A stretch of DNA of 64,000 bases, from positions 62,001-126,000 of the forward strand of contig NZ_JAEVFE010000003.1 in the NCBI RefSeq assembly GCF_016803135.1, in the 5' to 3' direction. The notes under the pieces were generated by a model that was not told where the DNA came from, searched no databases, and saw nothing but the letters and a program-made list of their open reading frames with translations. Positions 34,688-41,555 of the stretch are shown one piece after another (positions within the stretch are counted from its first letter, which is position 1; each line of letters opens with the position of its first letter). A program made the translations under genes and the position numbers. The DNA comes from Altererythrobacter sp. C41 (lineage in GTDB: Bacteria; Pseudomonadota; Alphaproteobacteria; Sphingomonadales; Sphingomonadaceae).

Positions 34688-34987
34688 ATGACCGGCGATG
34701 ACAGCAGGAAACCAACCCAGGCGGTTCCGGAGGAAAGCGAGCGCCGCGGTACGCCCGACGGCGTCAACAGCCAGGCCGAACGGGGCGCGACAGGCGGCAG
34801 CGATGACGCCGCGCCATATCCCAATCCCCATTCGGGAAAGAGCGACGAGGAACGTGAGCACGTGGCCGACGGCCCGCTCTCGCACGGGGGACAGTCCGAA
34901 ATCGGCTATCACGGATCGGGGCGGCTGGGCGAACGGAAGACGAAGCCGGAAGGCAATCTCAACGCCGGAGCAGGCGAGAACTCGTAG
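34688..34987 (+). CDS. Small hydrophilic low-complexity protein
   Basis: A 99-residue protein almost free of hydrophobic residues and rich in Gly, Glu, Ser, Asp and Arg, probably disordered. The ribosome site GGAGG precedes the ATG. It has no recognised domain, but its composition and its position behind a hemerythrin gene resemble desiccation/stress-induced hydrophilic proteins. It is a candidate general-stress protein; the reading frame could be spurious, though its coupling and start signal support it. Confidence 0.55.
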   Translation: MTGDDSRKPTQAVPEESERRGTPDGVNSQAERGATGGSDDAAPYPNPHSGKSDEEREHVADGPLSHGGQSEIGYHGSGRLGERKTKPEGNLNAGAGENS

Positions 34988-35046
34988 CCGCGCAGGCCCT
35001 GCGGAGAATGAACTACAACCGGGCTTCCTCCGTGCCTCGATTCGTA

Positions 35047-35463
35047 TCAGGCTGCGATGACATTGATATGGCTGCCGATCTCGTCCGCAAAAACGGAGTG
35101 CGCCCGGCGAATCTGTTCGGCGTTGGCCATGCCGACCACGCGATCGTGGGCGTCGAGCAGCGGGATCGTGTCGAGCTTTCCGTCGACCATGGCCAGCAGG
35201 ATGCTCTCGGGATCGTCGTCCGCGCGGCAGCACAGTGCCGGGGCGGTCATGAAATCACGGACGCGGGTGAGCCACCCGTCCAGACCTTCCGCGACCATGC
35301 GGATCACGATGTCGCGGTCGCTGATGGTGCCGACGAACTTGCCGTCCTGCGTCACCGGAAGAACTCGCGCGCCCGTGTCCCGCATCATCCGGGCTGCGGC
35401 CTCCAGCGTGTCGAGGTGTCTGAGGCAGGGCACATCCTGCGCGGCGGCGGGGGAAGGTCTCAT
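35047..35463 (-). CDS. CBS-domain pair protein
   Basis: A 138-residue protein with two CBS motifs, about residues 12-65 (GARVLPVTQDGKFVGTISDRDIVIRMV) and 75-128 (LDTIPLLDAHDRVVGMANAEQIRRAH). The internal ATG at 35463 with GAGAGGAG ahead is chosen over the ORF start at 35529. Stand-alone CBS pairs bind adenosine nucleotides and often act as stress sensors. It lies next to the hemerythrin/hydrophilic pair on the other strand. No partner domain is fused. Confidence 0.86.
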   Translation of the reverse strand: MRPSPAAAQDVPCLRHLDTLEAAARMMRDTGARVLPVTQDGKFVGTISDRDIVIRMVAEGLDGWLTRVRDFMTAPALCCRADDDPESILLAMVDGKLDTIPLLDAHDRVVGMANAEQIRRAHSVFADEIGSHINVIAA

Positions 35464-35576
35464 CGGATGCTCCTCTCGGGGGGGAGGTATTTGAAACCTT
35501 GGGAAAAACTGCGCACTAAACTGCCTCAATAACGGGGAGGGAATCCGGTGAACGGTGGCTCGCGAGCGATGAATGC

Positions 35577-36368
35577 CTAGCGGTCGAGCGGTTCGGCCAT
35601 GCGGCGCTGCATGGCGGCGACCACCTCGTCCGGCAGGATGTCGGCGAATGCCGTCCTGACCTTGTTCATGAACCCGGTCACCACCTGATCCTCGTCGTCC
35701 AGCATGGCCGCATATCCGGCTGCTGCGACGGTCGTGGGATCGGCCTTCTCCTGCCGGCCGATGCGGGTGTTCTCCATATGCGCGCGGCGGAAGAAGTTCG
35801 TTTCCGTGGCGCCCGGTTCGAGAACCGTAACCGAGACGCCGCTGCTGCGCAGCTCGTCCCGCAAGCCGATGCAGAAGTCGTTGAGGAACGCCTTGGTGGA
35901 ATTGTAGACCAGCTGGAACGAGCCCGGAATGTGCCCTGCGATCGAGCCGGTGACCATGATCCGCCCGGCATCGCGATCGCGCATCCGCCGACCCACGATG
36001 TGGATGAGGCGAAGCGTGCCGGTGACGTTGGTGTTGATGATCTGAAGCGCGGTGTCCCAGTCCTCGTCCAGGAACGGTCCGTTCGCACCCTGTCCGGCAT
36101 TGGCGAACAGGGCGGCGACGGGGCGGTCGCCGATCCGTTCGACCAGTGCGCTAACCCCTGCTTCCGTGCCGAGATCGCACTCCACGGTGTCGACCTCGTT
36201 GGCGCCCGCCGCGCGAACCTCGCGCGCAGCGGCGGAAAGGTCCCTGTCGGCAGCCAGCAACAGGTCCACTCCGTCGCGGGCCGCGCGTTTCGCAAGCTCC
36301 AGGCCGATCCCGCTCGACGCACCGGTGACGACGACCAGGCCCTCGAGCCTGTCGATCTTGCGGTTCAC
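35577..36368 (-). CDS. SDR family oxidoreductase
   Basis: A 263-residue SDR, start GTG at 36368 overlapping the stop of the zinc dehydrogenase (GTGA). Motifs are TGASSGIG at 15-22, FANAGQG at about 88-94 (in place of NNAG), Ser142, Tyr155 and Lys159. The C-terminal part (NKVRTAFADILPDEVVAAMQRRM) is typical of the DltE/YqjQ-like SDRs. It is the last gene of a START-domain, zinc dehydrogenase, SDR operon. The substrate is unknown. Confidence 0.86.
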   Translation of the reverse strand: MNRKIDRLEGLVVVTGASSGIGLELAKRAARDGVDLLLAADRDLSAAAREVRAAGANEVDTVECDLGTEAGVSALVERIGDRPVAALFANAGQGANGPFLDEDWDTALQIINTNVTGTLRLIHIVGRRMRDRDAGRIMVTGSIAGHIPGSFQLVYNSTKAFLNDFCIGLRDELRSSGVSVTVLEPGATETNFFRRAHMENTRIGRQEKADPTTVAAAGYAAMLDDEDQVVTGFMNKVRTAFADILPDEVVAAMQRRMAEPLDR

Positions 36369-37552
36369 TGCCGTGTTTCCATGCCGGGTTTCAGCACGAC
36401 TTTTGTCCAGGTGTTCTGCTCGTCGTGGAAGCAGCGATAGCCGCGCGGCGCTTCCTCGAGGGGCAGCGTGTGGCTGATGAGGAAGGTGGTATCGATCACC
36501 CCTTCCTCGATCATGGCAAGTAGCCGGTCGGTGTACCGCTGCACGTGGGTCTGCCCGGCGCGGACGGTGATGCCCTTTTCCATCAGGGCGCCGAGGGGAA
36601 ACTTGTCGGTCATCCCGCCATAGACCCCCGGGACCGAGAGGCGTCCACCCGGGCGGACCGCGAGCAGCGCCTGCTTGAACACGCTCGCGCGGTCGGCGCC
36701 GATGCCGACCTTCTGCTTCACTACGTCGAGCATGTTGTCGATCGCGAAGCCGTGGGCTTCCATGCCGACCGCGTCGATCGCGGCATCGACGCCGATGCCG
36801 CCGGTCATTTCCATCAGGGCTTCGCGCACATGCGTTTCGCGGAAGTTGATCGTTTCCGCGCCGAGCTTGTGCGCAAGCTCCAGACGGTGCGGATAGTGAT
36901 CGATGGCGATGACCCGGGCGGCGCCCATTGCCAGTGCCGACTGGACCGCGAACAGGCCGACCGGGCCGCAGCCCCACACCGCCACCGTATCGTCCGGCTG
37001 GATCTCCGCATTCTCCGCCGCCATCCATCCGGTGGGCAGGATGTCGGAGAGGAACAGGACCTTCTCGTCCTCCAGATGGTCGGGGACCACGATCGGCCCG
37101 ACGTCGGAGAACGGCACACGGACGTATTCGGCCTGCCCCCCTGAATATCCTCCGGTCATGTGCGAGTAGCCGAACAGGCCCGCCATGGGATGGCCGTAGA
37201 GCATGGCCGAGGCGTCCTGCTTCTCGACCGGATTGGAGTTCTCGCACGCCGAATATTGTTCGATCCGGCAGTGGAAACAGCCGCCGCAGCTTATGGTGAA
37301 AGGCACCACCACGCGCTGTCCTATTTGCAAAGTGCTGGCGGGGCCTGTTTCGACGACTTCGCCCATGAACTCGTGGCCGAGGATGTCGCCCGCCATCATG
37401 CCGGGAATGACGCCGTCGTAGAGGTGGAGGTCCGATCCGCAGATTGCCGTGCTCGACACCTTGATGATGGCGTCGCGCGGATTGACGATCTCGGGATCAT
37501 CGACGGTCTCGACCCGCACGTCCTTGGTGCCGTGCCACGTCAGCGCTCGCAT
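36365..37552 (-). CDS. Zinc-dependent alcohol dehydrogenase (formaldehyde dehydrogenase-like)
   Basis: A 395-residue MDR enzyme. Catalytic zinc ligands Cys38, His60 and Glu61 are present, and the structural zinc cysteines lie at 89, 92, 95 and 103 (CGGCFHC...C). A Rossmann motif WGCGPVG follows near 190. Overall likeness is to the glutathione-independent formaldehyde dehydrogenase/threonine dehydrogenase subgroup, which has the HLEDEKVLFLSDILPTG segment. It overlaps both neighbours by ATGA or GTGA. It probably detoxifies or oxidises a small aldehyde or alcohol under stress. The substrate is not proven. Confidence 0.88.
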   Translation of the reverse strand: MRALTWHGTKDVRVETVDDPEIVNPRDAIIKVSSTAICGSDLHLYDGVIPGMMAGDILGHEFMGEVVETGPASTLQIGQRVVVPFTISCGGCFHCRIEQYSACENSNPVEKQDASAMLYGHPMAGLFGYSHMTGGYSGGQAEYVRVPFSDVGPIVVPDHLEDEKVLFLSDILPTGWMAAENAEIQPDDTVAVWGCGPVGLFAVQSALAMGAARVIAIDHYPHRLELAHKLGAETINFRETHVREALMEMTGGIGVDAAIDAVGMEAHGFAIDNMLDVVKQKVGIGADRASVFKQALLAVRPGGRLSVPGVYGGMTDKFPLGALMEKGITVRAGQTHVQRYTDRLLAMIEEGVIDTTFLISHTLPLEEAPRGYRCFHDEQNTWTKVVLKPGMETRQ

Positions 37553-38208
37553 CAGGCATTCTCCATCTTGGCCGCGCGCGTCGCATCCTTGCGGCGCGCC
37601 GAGGTGGCGATCTCGCCGGTTTCCATCAGCATCTTGAAGCGCTTGAGATCGTGCCGTGCCTGGACCTCCGGTTCGCGCCGGAGGAGCTTGGCGGCCGCGC
37701 GGCCGGCCTCTCCCATCGGCGGGACATAGGCGATGATCAGCCCGACCCGCGTGCCGCGCTGGCCCGGCGCATCTTCGAACGTCACCCGGCCTTCCGTATC
37801 GATGTCCGATCCTTCGACGGAGCGCCACGCGATCAGCTCGCCGTCGACTTCCCGTGCGATGCGGGTCTCGACCTGGACCGTCTGGCCCCCTGGGGCGCGG
37901 ATGGTCCAGACCGAATGCCCCTCGGCGCCGGTCGGAGAAACCTCGTTCAGGTTCTCCATGAACTGCGCGAGATTGCCGAAGTTGCGCCAAAAAGCGAACA
38001 GCTCAGCCCGCGGCCGCGCAATCGTCACGCTCCGGCCGACGACTTCGTAGCGGCCGAAGTCGCGCCGGGCGGTGAAGCCGGGAGCGTCGTCGGCGGGGTG
38101 ATCGTGATGCCGCCGCCGGTTCTGCTGCTTCGCCGCAAGGGCGATCGCGCCCGCGGCGAGCGCAATACCGGCGGCAAGCGCGCCGTGAGTTCGTCGGTGT
38201 GAAGTCAT
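37552..38208 (-). CDS. SRPBCC (START/polyketide-cyclase-like) protein
   Basis: A 218-residue protein with an N-terminal hydrophobic segment (ALAAGIALAAGAIALAA, possible membrane anchor) and a helix-grip domain starting near residue 55. The motif VTIARPRAELFAFWRNFGNLAQFMENL is typical of the polyketide-cyclase/dehydrase (COG5637) group. It ends with a basic tail. Its stop overlaps the dehydrogenase start (ATGA). Such proteins bind hydrophobic ligands; this group recurs in stress operons with zinc dehydrogenases. It is the first gene of this operon. Confidence 0.83.
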   Translation of the reverse strand: MTSHRRTHGALAAGIALAAGAIALAAKQQNRRRHHDHPADDAPGFTARRDFGRYEVVGRSVTIARPRAELFAFWRNFGNLAQFMENLNEVSPTGAEGHSVWTIRAPGGQTVQVETRIAREVDGELIAWRSVEGSDIDTEGRVTFEDAPGQRGTRVGLIIAYVPPMGEAGRAAAKLLRREPEVQARHDLKRFKMLMETGEIATSARRKDATRAAKMENA

Positions 38209-38330
38209 CGCCTGGATTCCCGCTGTTTCTCACGGGATCAACGGGCGCGGACGGTTTCGTTTCTCGGACGCCTGCCACGTTCGTCCCGCAGAAAGAACGC
38301 TCTGCCTAAACTATTGAATATTATGTGAAA

Positions 38331-38358
38331 ATTATAACATGAGTTAAGTTATTGTCCG
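38331..38358 (-). promoter_or_regulatory. Possible sigma-70-like promoter for the START-ADH-SDR operon
   Basis: On the minus strand TATAAT (38336-38331) lies 16 bases after CGGACA (38358-38353), in an AT-rich island standing out from the GC-rich surroundings. It points to the SRPBCC gene, about 120 bases away. The -35 is poor, so confidence is low. Confidence 0.35.
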
Positions 38359-38371
38359 CCATCAAGGCATG

Positions 38372-39100
38372 TCAAATGGCGTCCCCTCGTTGCAGGCGAT
38401 TGCGTTTGCGGCCGAGATTCCGGGCCAGTCCGGCGGGGTCGTGCAGCGTCACGCGGCCGCTCCGCCAGGACAGGTCGCCGCTCCTGCGGCAGGCCTGCAG
38501 CGTGCGGTTCAGGTGAACGGGCGTAAGCCCCAGCGCGTCGGCGAAGCACTCCTGCGTCAACGGCATCGCGAACGTATTGCCCTCGGCCTCACCCGAGCGC
38601 TGGAGCCGTTCGAGCAGCTCGAGCAGCAGGTCGCAGACGCGCTCGCGTGCATCCATGCGTCCGAGCCGGGTGACGTTGTCGATGAGCTGCAGGCGGTGGG
38701 CCAGCCGCTCCTTGTCGTATGCAAGCGAGAGGCCAGAACCGTGCTCCGCTTCCGGCGCCGTGCAGAGAACGACGTTGTCGAGCGCAACCTGCGAGGTCAA
38801 TGCGGAGTGCTGGCAGCTCCAGCTTCGCCCGAAGAGTTCACCCGCAAGGGTGAAACCGACGATCTGCCGGCGACCGTCGGGCAGGATGCGCTGATGTGCC
38901 ACCCACCCGCGCAGCAGCAAGGTCGGCCTGGCGGGCTCCGCACCTTCGCGCACGATCTCGGTGCGCGCGGGGAAATAGCGTGCCTGGGCCGCGGCATCCG
39001 CGATTCTTCGGAGCTCGGATTCGGAGAGGCGGGCAAGCGAACCCAGGCGGCGCACCGCCGCCTGCTCGGGCTGGGCGATGGCATAGCTCCGGCTCAGCAC
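38372..39100 (-). CDS. Crp/Fnr-family regulator
   Basis: A 242-residue regulator. The beta-roll region spans about 20-115 and the C-terminal HTH about 180-215 (LTQECFADALGLTPVHLNRTLQACRRSGDLSWRSGRVTL). It is divergent in sequence from the two other Crp/Fnr proteins of the window, with cysteines scattered rather than clustered. Its start overlaps the receiver gene stop by seven bases, so kinase, receiver and this regulator form one coupled operon. This suggests that the three act in one stress-signalling circuit. Confidence 0.87.
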   Translation of the reverse strand: MLSRSYAIAQPEQAAVRRLGSLARLSESELRRIADAAAQARYFPARTEIVREGAEPARPTLLLRGWVAHQRILPDGRRQIVGFTLAGELFGRSWSCQHSALTSQVALDNVVLCTAPEAEHGSGLSLAYDKERLAHRLQLIDNVTRLGRMDARERVCDLLLELLERLQRSGEAEGNTFAMPLTQECFADALGLTPVHLNRTLQACRRSGDLSWRSGRVTLHDPAGLARNLGRKRNRLQRGDAI

Positions 39101-39468
39101 GGGCCGCTCCGGATCATGGCGCGGAGGGCGGAAATCAGCTCCTTGTCGCCGGCGGGTTTGGTAAGCCGCGGCTGCGAGAGATAGGGTTCGGGTAAATGCC
39201 AGCCGTCGTAGCCAGTTACGAACAGCACCGGAACCTGCTCCTCCATCAGGCGATCGGCCAGCCGGTAGGAGGTCTTGCTGCCCAGCTCTATGTCGAGGAT
39301 GGCTGCATCTGGTGCGTTGTCGGCGAGTGTCTCGTTGGCTTGGGCCACGCTCGCCACGGGGCCGATCACGATCATCTGGTCGCGCTGCAGCGCCCGCGTC
39401 AGGTCGGCGGCGATGAAGTAGTCGTCCTCCACCACGAGTATCCGCTTGCCCTTCAGCTGGTCACGCAT
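39094..39468 (-). CDS. Single-domain response regulator, FAT-GUY-like
   Basis: A 124-residue lone receiver with acidic pair Glu15-Asp16, phosphoacceptor Asp59 (AILDIELG), a LFVTGYDG motif and RLTKPAGD at the end. The FVTGY string corresponds to the PFxFATG[G/Y] signature of the FAT-GUY receivers, which in sphingomonads feed the general stress response. It overlaps the HWE kinase stop by eight bases and the Crp gene by seven. It probably receives phosphate from the adjacent kinase and passes the signal on to a PhyR or other target. Confidence 0.85.
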   Translation of the reverse strand: MRDQLKGKRILVVEDDYFIAADLTRALQRDQMIVIGPVASVAQANETLADNAPDAAILDIELGSKTSYRLADRLMEEQVPVLFVTGYDGWHLPEPYLSQPRLTKPAGDKELISALRAMIRSGPC

Positions 39469-40702
39469 CGGGCGCCTCCATGGCGGCTGCAGTCCCGCGG
39501 ATCTCGATCGGCGTGGAGATGAAGCACCGCACTCCGCCGCCGTGAATATCGAGCCGTGTCTCGGCTCCCAGGCGGTAGGGAAGCGCCTTTTCGATCAGCT
39601 CTTTGCCGAAGCCGTCTCGTTGTCCCACCACCGGCACGATCGGTACTCCTGTTTCCACCCAACGTAAGTTCAAGATCGGGCGGCCGCGTTCATCCATGTT
39701 AACCGACCAACCTATATCGAGCGTCGCACCCGGCACGCCGAGGGCGCCGAACTTGATCGCGTTCATCGTCAACTCGTGAATCGCGAGGCCGATGTTCTCC
39801 GCTGCGACGGCGTCGATCTGGACGGGAGGCCCGTCGATGATCAGCGTCGCTCCGTCGCCCTGGCCGACGCTGAGGAGCTCGTCGCGGATCATGACTTCGA
39901 GATCGACCAGACCCGAGGGGCTCTGCGCGACGATCACCTGCGTCCGTGCCAGCGCATCGAGCCGGCCCTTGAAATGCATCGACGCTTCGTCGATGTCGGC
40001 ACTGGTCTCGACGGTCCGCGAGAACACATAGCGGACGATCGAAAGCATGTTGCGCACGCGGTGCTGCAGCTCTGCCACCAGCACCTTTTGCCGTTCCATC
40101 GACTGACGCGCGGCCTGTCCGAAGCTGCTCAGCCGCCTCTGGTGGGAGACCGCATTCATCCGGTGCGCCGCACTCACGAAGGGGGAGATGGAGCCCATCA
40201 GGCGCAGGTCCTCTCGGTCGAACTCGCGCCGTTCGTCGTGGGACAGCAGCCAGATGAGGCCAACCGGGGCAGCGCCATGATAGAAAGGGATCAGCAGAGC
40301 CTCGTGAACGGGGATGCCGTCTTTGGACCCCGAGCAGAGCGGCCCGGGCTGCGCGACCAGCAGAGGCTGGTCCAGCACGATCGCCCGGCTGCAGGACCGC
40401 GCGTCAAGCGGCGGGGGCCCCTCCGCGCGGCTCCACGCTCCTGAACGCGCGATCTCGCGAAAGTCCCGCGTTGCGTCGCTCGTGGAAAGGACACTGATGC
40501 CTGCGGAGTGGGCCAGATTCGACTCGACGAGCAGATCGCACATGTCTTGTGCGACGCATCCAGGCTGTCTGGCCAGCGAGGATGCGAGCAGCACGAGAAG
40601 CTCGGCTTCCAGCTTGTGGTCTGGCGGCCGAGAGGAGCGGCACTTCAGCGACTCGATCGTTCGATCAGCACCAAGGTCCGCGGGCTCCACACTCGGCGTC
40701 AT
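39461..40702 (-). CDS. HWE-family sensor histidine kinase with GAF domain
   Basis: A 413-residue soluble kinase. A GAF-like sensor fills about residues 30-185, followed by the phosphoacceptor motif ELQHRVRNMLSIV (His214), typical of HWE/HisKA2 kinases, and an ATPase domain with the N-box (LAIHELTMNAIKFGAL) and RWVETGVP. No membrane segment is seen. It is the first gene of a kinase-receiver-Crp operon, divergent from a LuxR-type response regulator. HWE kinases of this sort feed the alphaproteobacterial general stress response. The ligand of the GAF domain is unknown. Confidence 0.88.
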   Translation of the reverse strand: MTPSVEPADLGADRTIESLKCRSSRPPDHKLEAELLVLLASSLARQPGCVAQDMCDLLVESNLAHSAGISVLSTSDATRDFREIARSGAWSRAEGPPPLDARSCSRAIVLDQPLLVAQPGPLCSGSKDGIPVHEALLIPFYHGAAPVGLIWLLSHDERREFDREDLRLMGSISPFVSAAHRMNAVSHQRRLSSFGQAARQSMERQKVLVAELQHRVRNMLSIVRYVFSRTVETSADIDEASMHFKGRLDALARTQVIVAQSPSGLVDLEVMIRDELLSVGQGDGATLIIDGPPVQIDAVAAENIGLAIHELTMNAIKFGALGVPGATLDIGWSVNMDERGRPILNLRWVETGVPIVPVVGQRDGFGKELIEKALPYRLGAETRLDIHGGGVRCFISTPIEIRGTAAAMEAPDA

Positions 40703-40937
40703 GCCAAAAGAAATGACAGCCGGGCGACGAAGTTCCCTGCACGCGGGACGAACTGTTTGGCGGCCGCGCCCGATCTACTTCGATGAATTATAACAAATAT
40801 TAGAGTTGCTGCTTGGTGATGCACTTGCAGTGTCGAGCCACAGGGGAGAGCAACGCGCTAAACCCAAGAATTATTGGGGCTTGCACCTTCCGCGGCTTAC
40901 GAGGCAGATCGCCTGAATTGCCACAGCGGATGCCGCG

Positions 40938-41555
40938 ATGACCACCAAGCACAGCATTCTCATCGTCGACGACCATCCGATCACGCAAAGCGGTCTGCGC
41001 CTGCTGTTCTCCCGGCACGACAAGTACGAGATCGTCGAGGCGCTCGATCGCGGGGCCACGGCCAGCGCCTTCGTCCAGTCGCAGCCGGTCGACATCGTCA
41101 TCCTCGACCTCAACATGCCGGACGTGCGCGGGGTGAACGTCCTCGCGGAGATCGTCGGCTCGCGCGACATGACGGTGATCATCCTGACCGGCGAAAGCCA
41201 GTTCCAGGAGATCGACTACGCGTTGAAGCTCGGCGCGCGCGGAGTCGTGAGCAAGGCCGATCCGCCGGACGAGATCATCGCCGCCTGCGAAGCGGCGCTT
41301 GCCGGCGACGTCTATGTCTCCCCGCAGATGCGGGAGGGCCTCAGCCGGCTGGCGGAAGCGCCGGTCGCGCTTTCCTCACGCCAGATGGCGATCCTGCACT
41401 ATCTGGCGCAGGGGGAAAGCAACAAGGAGATCTCCTATCGGCTGTCGATCGCGCAGCCGACCGTCTCGTTCCATATCGCCGAGCTGCGGCGCAAGCTCGA
41501 CGTATCGAACAACCGCAAGATCGTGGAGCGCGCGCAGGAGCTAAACCTCCTCTGA
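40938..41555 (+). CDS. LuxR-type response regulator (NarL family)
   Basis: A 205-residue regulator. The receiver has Asp11-Asp12 and phosphoacceptor Asp57 (VILDLNMPDVRG), with the Lys in VSKADPP. The LuxR HTH runs about 143-205 (LSSRQMAILHYLAQGESNKEISYRLSIAQPTVSFHIAELRRKLDVSNNRKIV). It converges on the 7TM histidine kinase gene, and the two coding regions overlap by 15 bases at their 3' ends. A cognate pair is likely. A 235-base gap separates it from the divergent HWE kinase. Confidence 0.9.
   Translation: MTTKHSILIVDDHPITQSGLRLLFSRHDKYEIVEALDRGATASAFVQSQPVDIVILDLNMPDVRGVNVLAEIVGSRDMTVIILTGESQFQEIDYALKLGARGVVSKADPPDEIIAACEAALAGDVYVSPQMREGLSRLAEAPVALSSRQMAILHYLAQGESNKEISYRLSIAQPTVSFHIAELRRKLDVSNNRKIVERAQELNLL

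Noticed and set aside
35577-37247. Single 556-residue fusion ORF of the SDR with upstream sequence
   Set aside because: The upstream part is the out-of-frame shadow of the zinc dehydrogenase; the SDR starts at the GTG at 36368.
40715-40740. EcfG promoter before the HWE kinase
   Set aside because: GGAAC is followed at N16 by CATT instead of CGTT, and it lies too close to the start codon to be convincing without transcript data.
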